Source of the DNA: Variovorax sp. OK212
GTDB taxonomy: Bacteria > Pseudomonadota > Gammaproteobacteria > Burkholderiales > Burkholderiaceae_C
Length of the DNA stretch: 64,000 nucleotides
Assembly (NCBI RefSeq): GCF_900112425.1
Contig: NZ_FOLP01000013.1
Span: forward strand, 62,001 to 126,000
Direction: 5' to 3'
In this document: in pieces, positions 54,021 through 62,279 of the stretch
How the letters are laid out: every line of letters starts with the position of its first letter
How positions within the stretch are numbered: the stretch's first letter is position 1
The notes under the pieces: model-generated
Told to the model about the DNA's origin: nothing
Seen by the model: the letters and a program-made list of their open reading frames with translations, nothing else
The model's database searches: none
Translations under genes and position numbers: made by a program

Positions 54021-54560
54021 ATGCGACTCACCACCAAAGGCCGCTTCGCGGTCACCGCGATGATCGACATCGCCCTGCATGGCCGTTCGGGCCCCGTCAC
54101 GCTGGCCTCGATCAGCCTGCGCCAGCGCGTGTCGCTGTCGTACCTCGAACTGCTGTTCGGCAAGCTGCGCCGCGCCGACCTGGTCGAATCGACCCGCGGC
54201 CCGGGCGGCGGCTACTCGCTCAGCCGCAAGGCGGGCGACATTTCCGTGGCCGACATCGTGCTGTCGATCGAGGAGCACGACACCGACGCGCGCCGCCGCG
54301 ACGCCGGCGAGCCGGGCGACACCGGCCGCTGCCAGATCGACGACCTGTGGGCCACCGTGAACCTGCGCGCGGTCGAGTTCCTGAAGTCGATCTCGCTGCA
54401 GAGCCTGGTCGACGAGCAGAAGGCCAAGGGCGTGCAGGCCGCCACGCGGCCCGAGCCGCGCCGCGCCGCGGCCGGCGCGCCGGTGCGCAAGCCGTTCATC
54501 GTCGACGCGCCGAACTCGGTGTTCGCGCTCGGCCGGCGCCACCAGCAAGGCGCCAGCTAG
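54021..54560 (+). CDS. Rrf2/IscR-like regulator lacking most cluster ligands
   Basis: This 179-residue protein is collinear with IscR (MRLTTKGRFAVTAMIDIALH, SYLELLFGKLRRADLVESTRGPGGGYSLSR, SIEEH). By numbering, IscR ligands Cys92, Cys98 and His107 are Arg92, Pro98 and Asp107 here; only Cys104 remains. The pattern DLWATVN after it is kept. A normal [2Fe-2S] cluster is therefore unlikely, and it would act like apo-IscR or sense something else. No iscS-iscU genes follow. The C-terminal ~45 residues are Ala/Arg/Pro-rich. It is possibly in an operon with the BI-1 gene. Confidence 0.88.
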   Translation: MRLTTKGRFAVTAMIDIALHGRSGPVTLASISLRQRVSLSYLELLFGKLRRADLVESTRGPGGGYSLSRKAGDISVADIVLSIEEHDTDARRRDAGEPGDTGRCQIDDLWATVNLRAVEFLKSISLQSLVDEQKAKGVQAATRPEPRRAAAGAPVRKPFIVDAPNSVFALGRRHQQGAS

Positions 54561-54671
54561 GTACGGCGGCGGCGCTGCCGCGTCGTTTCACGACGCCGGC
54601 CAGCGCACCGCCCGCGCCACCCGCCAGCCCATGCGGCCGGGTCTGCAGCCACGCGACGACGTGGCCGTGAA

Positions 54672-54693
54672 CCCGTGCCTGCATGGGCTTTTT
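54672..54693 (+). terminator. Terminator after the Rrf2 regulator gene
   Basis: CCCGTGC and GCATGGG pair (with one G-U) around a two-base gap, followed by a T5 run. It lies about 110 bp after the stop codon and before the pump genes. The small loop makes it only moderately convincing. Confidence 0.45.
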
Positions 54694-54770
54694 CGTTGCC
54701 GCGCGGCCGGTGCTTTCCCCTTCGGCGCCACAGGAATTCTTCATGTTGCGTTGCAACACCCACGGCAGAA

Positions 54771-54787
54771 TGCACCACCAAGGTGCA
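54771..54787. promoter_or_regulatory. Palindrome TGCACC-N5-GGTGCA before the RND pump genes
   Basis: The perfect 6+5+6 repeat has the form of an NtrC site (GCAC-N7-GTGC) and lies 43 bp before the adaptor gene. A second repeat, TGTTGC-GTT-GCAACA (54744-54758), is nearby. No sigma-54 promoter is seen here, so a local repressor site for the pump is the more likely reading. Confidence 0.45.
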
Positions 54788-54829
54788 TCAGGTGACATGC
54801 CATCACGGCGCGCCTGCCTTCGGACAGCC

Positions 54830-55978
54830 ATGACTCTCAAGCTTTCGCTCCTCCCCGTTTCCCTGTTCGTGCTCGCCGCCTGCGGCGCCAAGCAGGCCCC
54901 CGACACCGCCGCCGCCGCACCGCCCGAGGTGGGCGTGCTGGCGCTGCGCGCGAGCGACGTGCCGGTGCACACCGAGCTATCGGGCCGCACGGCCGCCTTC
55001 CGCGTGTCGGAGGTGCGGCCGCAGGTCAACGGCATCGTGCGCAAGCGCCTGTTCGAAGAAGGCAGCACGGTGCGCGCGGGCCAGGTGCTGTACGAGATCG
55101 AGCCCGGCCCGTTCGAGGCCGCGCACGAGCAGGCACAGGCCACGCTCGCCACCTCGCAGGCCGGCATCGCGAGCCTGCGCGGCAAGGCCGAGCGCTTCGG
55201 CGAACTGGTCAAGGCCAACGCCGTGAGCCAGCAGGAGCATGAAGAGGCCCAGGCCGCGCTGGTGCAGGCCCAGGCCGGTGTGAAGGCCGCGCAGGCGGTG
55301 GTGAAGGCGGCGCGCATCAACCTCGAATTCACGCGCATCACCGCGCCCATCGCGGGCCGCATCGGCCGCTCCAGCGTGACCGAAGGCGCGCTGGTGGCGC
55401 CGGGCCAGGCCGCGGCGCTGGCGACCATCCAGCGCATCGACCCGATCTACGTGGACGTGGTGCAGTCGAGCCTGGAGCTCACGCGGCTCAAGCGCCGCTT
55501 TCTCGCGGGCGACATGGCCCCCGCGAGCACGCGCGTGGGCCTGCGCCTGGAAGACGGCCTGCCCTACCCGCACGCGGGCACGCTGAAGTTCACCGAGGTG
55601 GGGGTCGATGCCGCCACCGGCTCGGTCACGCTGCGCGCGGAGTTTCCCAACCCGCAGGGCCTGCTGCTGCCCGGCATGTATGTGCGCGCGCAGGTCGAGG
55701 CCGGCGTGGAGCGCCAGGCCGTCCTGGCACCGCAGCGCGGGGTGGCGCGCAACGAGAAGGGCGAGCCCACCGCGCTGGTGGTCGGCGCCGACGACAAGGT
55801 CGAGCTGCGCGCGCTCGAAGTGCGCAGCGCGGTGGACGACCAATGGGTCGTGACCCGTGGCCTGCGCGACGGCGATCGCCTGGTGGTCGACGGCCTGCAG
55901 CGCGCGCACCCGGGCGAGAAGGTCAAGCCGGTGGCGGTGACGGCGACGGTGAGCGCCCCCAACGCCTCCGCAGACTGA
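54830..55978 (+). CDS. RND efflux periplasmic adaptor lipoprotein
   Basis: This 382-residue membrane fusion protein (MexA/AcrA family) has lipobox LAAC at residues 15-18. GRTAAFRVSEVRPQVNGIVRKRLFEEGSTVRAGQVLYEI is in the lipoyl part. A helical hairpin spans about 100-150, and FTRITAPIAGRIGRSSVTEGALV and LVPGM-like LLLPGMYVRAQVE lie in the beta-barrel part. ATG at 54830 gives the signal; upstream ATGs are in the control region. It joins the RND transporter to an outer-membrane channel, which must be encoded elsewhere. Confidence 0.95.
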   Translation: MTLKLSLLPVSLFVLAACGAKQAPDTAAAAPPEVGVLALRASDVPVHTELSGRTAAFRVSEVRPQVNGIVRKRLFEEGSTVRAGQVLYEIEPGPFEAAHEQAQATLATSQAGIASLRGKAERFGELVKANAVSQQEHEEAQAALVQAQAGVKAAQAVVKAARINLEFTRITAPIAGRIGRSSVTEGALVAPGQAAALATIQRIDPIYVDVVQSSLELTRLKRRFLAGDMAPASTRVGLRLEDGLPYPHAGTLKFTEVGVDAATGSVTLRAEFPNPQGLLLPGMYVRAQVEAGVERQAVLAPQRGVARNEKGEPTALVVGADDKVELRALEVRSAVDDQWVVTRGLRDGDRLVVDGLQRAHPGEKVKPVAVTATVSAPNASAD

Positions 55979-55988
55979 GGCCCGCCCG

Positions 55989-58900
55989 GTGATCGCCAAC
56001 TTCTTCATCCAGCGGCCCGTCTTCGCCTGGGTCATTGCCATCCTCATCATGCTGGCCGGCGGCGTGGCCATTCGCACGCTGCCGGTGTCGCAGTACCCGG
56101 ACATCGCGCCGCCCACCGTGGTCGTGTCCGCCAACTACCCGGGCGCCTCGGCGCAGTCGGTGGAGACCAGCGTCACGCAGGTGCTGGAGCAGCAACTGAA
56201 GGGCATCGACGGCCTGATGTACTTCAAGTCGACGAGCAGCTCGGCCGGCTACGCCGAGATCAGCGTCACCTTCCGCCAGGGCATCGACCCCGACACCGCC
56301 CAGGTGCAGGTGCAGAACAAGGTCAGCCAGGCCGCGAGCCGCCTGCCGCAGGCAGTGCAGCAGCAGGGCGTGACGGTGGCCAAGTCGCAGAACAACTTCC
56401 TGCTGATCGTGGCGCTCTACGACCAGACCGACCGCCGCACCGACACCGACGTGGCCGACTGGATGGCCAGCAACCTGCGCGACCCGGTGAGCCGGGTCGA
56501 CGGCGTGGGCTCGGTGCAGGCCTTTGGCGCGGCGTACGCCATGCGCGTATGGCTCGACCCGCACCGCCTGGCGAGCTACCAGCTGATGCCCTCGGACGTG
56601 ACCGCCGCCATTGCCGCGCAGAACACGCAGGTGTCGGTCGGCGAGATCGGCGCGCGGCCCTCGCCCGCCAGGCAGCAGCTCACCGCCACCGTGACCGCGC
56701 TGTCGCGGCTGCAGACGCCCGAGCAGTTCCGCGACATCGTCCTCAAGACGCAGGCCGACGGCGCCGTGGTGCGCCTGGGCGACGTGGCGCGCGTGGAGAT
56801 GGGCAGCGAGTCGTATGCCGAGGCCACGCGCCTGAACGGCCACCCCGCCGCCGGCGCGGCCATCATGCTGGCGCCGGGCGCCAATGCGCTGACCACCGCC
56901 AACGCGGTGAAGGCGCGCATTGCCGAGATGGAGCCTTCGCTGCCGGCCGGCCTGCGCGTGGCCTACGCGGAAGACACCACGCGTTTCGTGAAGATCTCCA
57001 TCAAGTCGGTCGTGCAGACGCTGCTGGAGGCCATTGCGCTGGTGGTGGTCGTGATGTTCCTGTTCCTGCAGAACTGGCGCGCCACGGTGATCCCGGCCAT
57101 CACCGTGCCGGTGGTGCTGCTGGGCACCTTCGGCGTGCTCGCGGCCTTCGGTTATTCGATCAACGTGCTCACGCTGTTCGCCATGGTGCTGGCCATCGGC
57201 CTGCTGGTGGACGACGCCATCGTGGTGGTGGAGAACGTCGAGCGCGTCATGCACGAAGAGGGGCTCGACGCGAAGGCCGCCACCATCAAGTCGATGAAGG
57301 AAATCACCGGCGCGCTGGTCGGCATTGCGGTGGTGGTGTCGGCGGTGTTCCTGCCGATGACCTTCTTCGGCGGCTCGGTGGGCGTGATCTACCGGCAGTT
57401 CTCGGTGACCATCATTGCGTCGATGGCGCTGTCGGTGGTGGTGGCCATCGTGCTGATTCCGGCGCTGTGCGCGCGCTTCCTGAAGCCGGGCGTGCCGCCG
57501 CGCACGCGCGGTTTTCTCGGCGCCTTCAACCGCCGCTTCGACGCCGCGCAGGACCGCTACGCGGGCCTGCTGGGCCGCATGCTGCGCAAACCGCTGCGCT
57601 TCACGGCCGTGTACCTGGCCATCGTCGCGGGCATGGGCCTGCTGTACCTGGGCCTGCCCGGCGGCTTCCTGCCCGAGGAAGACCAGGGCAGCGTGATGGT
57701 GCAGGTCACGCTGCCGGCGGGCGCCACGCAAGCCCGCACCGACGCGGTGAACCTGGCCGTGGAAAAGCACTTTCTGGAGACCGAGCGCGACACCACCGAC
57801 ACCATCTTCACGCTGTCGGGCTGGAGCTACAGCGGCTCGGGGCAGAACACCGGCATGGCCTTTGTCTCGCTGAAGGACTGGTCCGAGCGCAAGGACCCAT
57901 CGAAGCGCGCGCAGGCCATCGTCGAGCGCGCGAGCGCGGCCCTCTCGAAGCAGCAGCGCGACGCCGAGGTCTACGGCATGGTGCCGCCGCCCATCGAAGG
58001 CCTGGGCCAGTCCAACGGTTTCGAGTTCTGGCTGCAGGACACCTCCGGCATGGGCGCCGACAAGCTGGTGCGCACACGCGAGGCGCTGGTGCGCGACGCC
58101 AACAAGGACGCGCGCCTGCAGTCCGTGCGCGCCAACAGCATCGCCAACACGCCGCAGCTGCAGATCGACATCGACCAGGTGAAGGCCTCCGCATTGCGGC
58201 TGTCGCTGGACGACGTGAACACCACGCTGGGCATTGCCTGGGGCGGCAGCTACGTGAACGACTTCATCGACCGCGGCCGCGTGAAGCGCGTGTACGTGCA
58301 GGCCGACGCGCCCTACCGCGCCGCGCCCGACGACATGCGGCAATGGTCGGTGCGCGGCAGCACCGGCGCCATGACACCGTTCTCGGCCTTCGCCAGCACG
58401 CGCTGGTCGCAGGGCGCCTCGCAGCTGGAGCGGTACAACGGCGTGCCCGCGGTGCAGATCCAGGGCACGGCCGCGCACGGCGTGAGCTCGGGCACGGCCA
58501 TGTCGGCGATCGAGACCATTGCGAAGAAGCAGAGCGGCACGGGCTATGCGTGGAGCGGGCTGTCTTACCAGGAGCGCCTGTCGGGCGGCCAGGCGCCGCT
58601 GCTGTTCGCGCTGTCGATCCTGGTGGTGTTCCTGTGCCTGGCCGCGCTGTACGAGAGCTGGTCGGTGCCGTTCTCGGTGATGCTGGTGATTCCGCTGGGC
58701 GTGCTGGGCGCGGTGATTGCCGCGGCGCTGCGCGGGCTGTCGAACGACATCTACTTCCAGGTGGGCCTGCTCGCGACCATCGGACTGTCGGCGAAGAACG
58801 CGATCCTGATCATCGAGTTCGCCGAGGCCGCGCTGCGCCGCGGCGTGCCGCTGCTGGACGCAGTGACAGAAGGCGCGCGCCTGCGGCTGCGGCCCATCCT

Positions 58901-59126
58901 GATGACCTCGCTGGCCTTCCTGGCCGGCGTGGTGCCGCTGGCGCTGGCCACCGGCGCGGGCTCGGCCAGCCAGGTGGCCATCGGCACCGGCGTGTTCGGC
59001 GGCGTGCTGGCCGCGACGGCGCTGGGGATCTTCTTCGTGCCGCTGTTCTACCTGGGGGTGAAGCGGCTGGCCACGCGCTGGGGTGGGCGACGGCCGCAGG
59101 CGCAGCTGCCCGCCGCGCGAGGCTGA
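55989..59126 (+). CDS. RND multidrug efflux transporter (AcrB/MexB family)
   Basis: This 1045-residue proton-driven pump starts at GTG 55989 and has the standard (M)IANFFIQRPVFAWVIAI N-terminus. The proton relay residues are present: Asp-Asp in GLLVDDAIVVVENVERVM and Lys in GLSAKNAILIIEFAEAA. Two large periplasmic loops and 12 helices are as expected, and ALCARFLKP and VFLPMTFF are typical. It exports hydrophobic drugs or toxic aromatics from the periplasm and inner membrane. It lies 10 bp after the adaptor gene; there is no oprM/tolC-type gene next to it. Confidence 0.97.
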   Translation: MIANFFIQRPVFAWVIAILIMLAGGVAIRTLPVSQYPDIAPPTVVVSANYPGASAQSVETSVTQVLEQQLKGIDGLMYFKSTSSSAGYAEISVTFRQGIDPDTAQVQVQNKVSQAASRLPQAVQQQGVTVAKSQNNFLLIVALYDQTDRRTDTDVADWMASNLRDPVSRVDGVGSVQAFGAAYAMRVWLDPHRLASYQLMPSDVTAAIAAQNTQVSVGEIGARPSPARQQLTATVTALSRLQTPEQFRDIVLKTQADGAVVRLGDVARVEMGSESYAEATRLNGHPAAGAAIMLAPGANALTTANAVKARIAEMEPSLPAGLRVAYAEDTTRFVKISIKSVVQTLLEAIALVVVVMFLFLQNWRATVIPAITVPVVLLGTFGVLAAFGYSINVLTLFAMVLAIGLLVDDAIVVVENVERVMHEEGLDAKAATIKSMKEITGALVGIAVVVSAVFLPMTFFGGSVGVIYRQFSVTIIASMALSVVVAIVLIPALCARFLKPGVPPRTRGFLGAFNRRFDAAQDRYAGLLGRMLRKPLRFTAVYLAIVAGMGLLYLGLPGGFLPEEDQGSVMVQVTLPAGATQARTDAVNLAVEKHFLETERDTTDTIFTLSGWSYSGSGQNTGMAFVSLKDWSERKDPSKRAQAIVERASAALSKQQRDAEVYGMVPPPIEGLGQSNGFEFWLQDTSGMGADKLVRTREALVRDANKDARLQSVRANSIANTPQLQIDIDQVKASALRLSLDDVNTTLGIAWGGSYVNDFIDRGRVKRVYVQADAPYRAAPDDMRQWSVRGSTGAMTPFSAFASTRWSQGASQLERYNGVPAVQIQGTAAHGVSSGTAMSAIETIAKKQSGTGYAWSGLSYQERLSGGQAPLLFALSILVVFLCLAALYESWSVPFSVMLVIPLGVLGAVIAAALRGLSNDIYFQVGLLATIGLSAKNAILIIEFAEAALRRGVPLLDAVTEGARLRLRPILMTSLAFLAGVVPLALATGAGSASQVAIGTGVFGGVLAATALGIFFVPLFYLGVKRLATRWGGRRPQAQLPAARG

Positions 59127-59156
59127 ATGGCACCGCGGGGCCGCGGGGCCTCGGTC

Positions 59157-59798
59157 TCAGCGCGGCACTTCGAAGCTCAGCGTCGCCGTGTGGCGCACTT
59201 CGTCGTACTTCTTCCCGTCGACGGTCACCGCACCGTTGACGCGGGCCGTCACCTCCAGCACGTAGAGGCCGGGGAACGGCGTGGCCAGCGACACGGTGCC
59301 GTCCTTCGCGGGCTTGAGCACGCGGCGCCAGCCTTCCGAGGTGTCGACGTTGACCTGCGTGGCGGGCACGGCATTGCCCTTCCACACCAGCTTGAAGGTG
59401 TTGCCGTCGGGCTCGGTGGGCACCAGCTCGAGGTCGTTCACCGCCTGGGTCTCGTTGCGGCCGAAGCGTGCCTGGAACTGCGTCAGCGTGGCCTTGTCGC
59501 CCTCCGTGCCGGGGCGGCTGGCCACGGCGCGCAGGTCGGTGCCGGCCACCGCGGGAATCACCGAGCGATCGGCCTCGCTGGCCAGCGGCAGGTCCTTGCC
59601 GTCGGCCAGGAAGGCGCGTGGCGCGGCGACGCTGGCCATCGGCAGCGACGCCTTGTCGAGCTCGCCCACGCGCGCGACGGCCGAGCCCGCATTGGCGCCG
59701 TCACGCGACAGCCAGAGGTAATCGGCCTGGGCGCCACCGGCGGCGGCAAGGCAGGCGGCAGCGAAGGACAGCGAGCGGAGGCGAAGAGAACAAAGCAT
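59157..59798 (-). CDS. Exported DUF4198-type protein, last gene of the iron operon
   Basis: This 213-residue protein has a signal peptide (LSFAAACLAAAGGAQA) and then YLWLSRDG. The DUF4198 pattern includes FKLVWKGNAVPATQVNV, GTVSLATPFPGLYVLEVTARV and the late KKYDEVRHTATLSFEVPR. Members resemble periplasmic metal-uptake partners of TonB receptors. It is 55 bp after DUF3325 on the same strand and convergent with the RND gene, so it is probably the end of the receptor operon. Confidence 0.85.
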   Translation of the reverse strand: MLCSLRLRSLSFAAACLAAAGGAQADYLWLSRDGANAGSAVARVGELDKASLPMASVAAPRAFLADGKDLPLASEADRSVIPAVAGTDLRAVASRPGTEGDKATLTQFQARFGRNETQAVNDLELVPTEPDGNTFKLVWKGNAVPATQVNVDTSEGWRRVLKPAKDGTVSLATPFPGLYVLEVTARVNGAVTVDGKKYDEVRHTATLSFEVPR

Positions 59799-59853
59799 GT
59801 GCGGCGACGGATCGAAGATCGTTGAGATGAATGAAATGAAAGACGGCTGCCGC

Positions 59854-60216
59854 TCAGCGCGGCAGGCCGGCGAACGCCAGAGCGAGCCCCGCGCAACCCG
59901 CCACGGCGGACAAGACCGCGAGCCCTGCCGCGCCGCGCGGGCGGTACGGTAACAGCAGCGCGACCGGCAACGCGCCGGCCGACAACAGGCCCAGCCACGC
60001 GACCGTTCCCACGCTGGCGCCCCAGGCCATCACGCAAGGCACGAGGGCCGCCGCCAGCAGCGCAGTGCCGGCGAGGCGCAACGACATGCGCAGGCGCACC
60101 GGCACCTCGCGCAGGCCGGTGAGTTGTTCACAGTGGCGGTCCATGGCAAGGCTCAACGCCGCCATGCCCGCATAGGCCAGCGCAACGCCGAGCCAGGCTG
60201 CACACGCCGCCGTCAT
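59854..60216 (-). CDS. DUF3325-type small membrane protein
   Basis: This 120-residue protein has four hydrophobic segments. The pattern is WLGVALAYAGMAALSLAMDRHCEQLTG in the first helix, then RLRMSLRLAGTALLAAALVPCV, and a C-terminal helix. DUF3325 proteins are found almost only beside PepSY proteins in siderophore operons. The ATG at 60216 overlaps the PepSY stop (ATGA). Its role in iron release or reduction is presumed. Confidence 0.88.
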   Translation of the reverse strand: MTAACAAWLGVALAYAGMAALSLAMDRHCEQLTGLREVPVRLRMSLRLAGTALLAAALVPCVMAWGASVGTVAWLGLLSAGALPVALLLPYRPRGAAGLAVLSAVAGCAGLALAFAGLPR

Positions 60217-61850
60217 CTGACGGCCCTCTTCGGCAGATGGCGCAGCGCACCGAGGGCCGCGAGCCCGAAGGCCAGCGTACCGAACTCGACACCCGCGCTC
60301 TCCCAATCGCCGCGCAGCAGCTGCGCCGGCAGGTGGTCGCCGGTGGTCAGCACGTTGAGCACCGGCAGCAGCAGGCACAGCGCGGCCAGTGCGCCCAGCT
60401 GCTCACGCCAGGCCCGTGCCGGTGAACGCATGAAGGCGTGCAGCAACGCCAGCGCCCACAGCGCGAAGAAGACATGCAGCTCCCGGTCCGCGCGATGCTC
60501 GAGCGCCACCGGCAGCAGCCGGTTGGCCCACAGGTAGCCCACGCAGGCCACGGCCAGCCCCGCGATGGCGGCGACGTTCAGCGCTTCCACCAGCCGGTAG
60601 ACGCGCGCCGTCGCAGCGCCGAATTCGCCCAGGTGCTTGTGCCGCCGCTTGACGATGAACAGCACCGCGCCCGAACCCATCATCGCGGTGCCCGCGAGCC
60701 CGCACAGAAAGTACAGCCACTTCATGCCCCAGCCGCCGTAAGTGACCATGTGCAGCCCGCTCATGGCCGACTGCGCGAGCATGGCGGTGCCGCCGTCCGC
60801 GGCGCCCGGCATGCGCACGCGCTGCACCTCGCCGGTGGCGGCGGAGAACATCGCCATGCCGGTGGTGCCGCTGAGGCGGCGCATCGACTCGTCCTCGCTG
60901 TTCCAGCCGTACACGCCGATGCGCGCGCCCGCGTCGCCCGGATGGTCGATGACCACGGCCCGCACCGCCTGCCCCATGAGCGCCTGGCCGCGCGCGGCGA
61001 AAGGTTCCAGCGCAGGCACGTCCATGGCGCGGCCGGTGCGCGCCGGCTTCACGCCGTCGCTCAGCTCCGACGCGAACTGCACCTGCGCGGCATTGCCCGT
61101 GCCGTAGTGGAGGATCTTGCCGGCCGGCATGAAGGTGGTGCCCGAAATCACGATGCCGGTGTAGGCGATCATGAATTGAAAGGGCAGCGTGAGCACCGCC
61201 ACCGCGTTGTGCGCGTCGAGCCAGCTGCGCTGGCCTTTCTTCGGGCGAAAGGTGAAGAAGTCCTTGAAGATGCGCTTGTGCGTGATCACGCCCGACACCA
61301 GCGCCACCAGCATCGCCATGGCGGCGATGCCGACGATCCACAGGCCGACCGTGCCGGCATGCAGCTCGTAGTGGAAGTCGACGAAATGATGGCCGCCCAG
61401 CGTGGCGCGCACCGCGTGGCCGGCGGCTGGCGCCAAGGGCTTGCCGCTGGACGGGTCGAGCGCGGCCGAAGCGTACTGGTTGTTGGCGTCGAACCAGTAC
61501 ACCTTGAGCTCGCCTCCGCCGTTGGCATCGGACGGCCACAGCTCCCACATCTGCGCGCGGGGGTGGTGCTCGGCCATGTAGGCCATGCCCCAGGCCAGTC
61601 GCTGCGCGCGGTCGGCCGCGGGCACGCCCCTTGCGGCCAGCGCCGCGGCGGCCTCCTCCTCGGCATGGTGCTCCGGCGTCATCCAGTGGGTGATCGGGTC
61701 GTCGAACACCGCGAGCGTGCCGGTGAGGAACACCGCGAACAGCAGCCACGAGAACCACAGTCCACACCAGGTGTGAAGCCAGGCCTGCGCCTGGCGGAAG
61801 CCGCCCTGTCCTTCGGCCGTGGCCTTCGTTTTCTTTTCTGTCGTTGCCAT
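60213..61850 (-). CDS. PepSY-associated membrane protein (putative ferric-siderophore reductase-like)
   Basis: This 545-residue inner-membrane protein begins FRQAQAWLHTWCGLWFSWLLFAVFLTGTLAVF, the usual PepSY-TM start. Two periplasmic PepSY-like domains follow, with HHFVDFHYELHAG (conserved His) between them. Further motifs are ITHKRIFKDFFTFRPKKGQRSWLDAHNAVAVLTLPF and the late GLAGTAMMGSGAVLFIVKRR. Such proteins, as FoxB/FpvG-type, are linked to siderophore reduction or import. It is coupled to DUF3325. Confidence 0.9.
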   Translation of the reverse strand: MATTEKKTKATAEGQGGFRQAQAWLHTWCGLWFSWLLFAVFLTGTLAVFDDPITHWMTPEHHAEEEAAAALAARGVPAADRAQRLAWGMAYMAEHHPRAQMWELWPSDANGGGELKVYWFDANNQYASAALDPSSGKPLAPAAGHAVRATLGGHHFVDFHYELHAGTVGLWIVGIAAMAMLVALVSGVITHKRIFKDFFTFRPKKGQRSWLDAHNAVAVLTLPFQFMIAYTGIVISGTTFMPAGKILHYGTGNAAQVQFASELSDGVKPARTGRAMDVPALEPFAARGQALMGQAVRAVVIDHPGDAGARIGVYGWNSEDESMRRLSGTTGMAMFSAATGEVQRVRMPGAADGGTAMLAQSAMSGLHMVTYGGWGMKWLYFLCGLAGTAMMGSGAVLFIVKRRHKHLGEFGAATARVYRLVEALNVAAIAGLAVACVGYLWANRLLPVALEHRADRELHVFFALWALALLHAFMRSPARAWREQLGALAALCLLLPVLNVLTTGDHLPAQLLRGDWESAGVEFGTLAFGLAALGALRHLPKRAVR

Positions 61851-61852
61851 CG

Positions 61853-62149
61853 TCAGCCGCCCGCCCCGCGCAAGGCCCAGCCCAACCCGCCGAGCGCCAC
61901 GGCCGGCAGCAGCAGCCCGACCCACGCGCGCAGCAGCGACACAGGCGAGAAAGCCCAGATCACCGCCGCGGGGTAGACCACGAAGCCCAGCTGCATGCCG
62001 CCGACGGCGGCCTCCGCGCGGCCGGCCGGCAGCACGGCGGCAAGGAAGACGGCCACGGCGGCGGCCAGCGCGTAGCCGCCCAAGACGGCGGCCAGGACAC
62101 GGCCCGGCAGCAGCAAGCCCGCGGGCAGGGAGGAAGGACGGGAGTTCAT
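61853..62149 (-). CDS. DUF3649-type small membrane protein
   Basis: This 98-residue protein has about three helices (LAAVLGGYALAAAVAVFLAAVLP, FVVYPAAVIWAF, WVGLLLPAVALGGLG). DUF3649 is an iron-operon family found between TonB receptors and PepSY proteins. It lies two bases before the PepSY start. The exact role is unknown. Confidence 0.87.
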   Translation of the reverse strand: MNSRPSSLPAGLLLPGRVLAAVLGGYALAAAVAVFLAAVLPAGRAEAAVGGMQLGFVVYPAAVIWAFSPVSLLRAWVGLLLPAVALGGLGWALRGAGG

Positions 62150-62279
62150 CGGGGGGGATAAAAGCGAAAAATGGGGCGCAAAAACGCACCCCTCCCCTAC
62201 ATGACCAACGAGAACGGAAAAAGGGTCATGCCGGGCGCTGAAATTCGCCCTTTCCCACGCCGCTTTCGCCCCTTTTTTG
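62150..62279. other. Gap between the TonB receptor and DUF3649 genes
   Basis: 130 bp with two GC-rich imperfect hairpins (about 62173-62198 and 62233-62250) and A-rich stretches. No convincing promoter or Fur box was found, so the operon may be read through from the receptor. Confidence 0.4.

Noticed and set aside
59127..59156. GC-rich stretch between the RND and DUF4198 genes as a terminator
   Set aside because: Repeated CCGCGGGG is present but no stable stem followed by a T-run is found in either direction.
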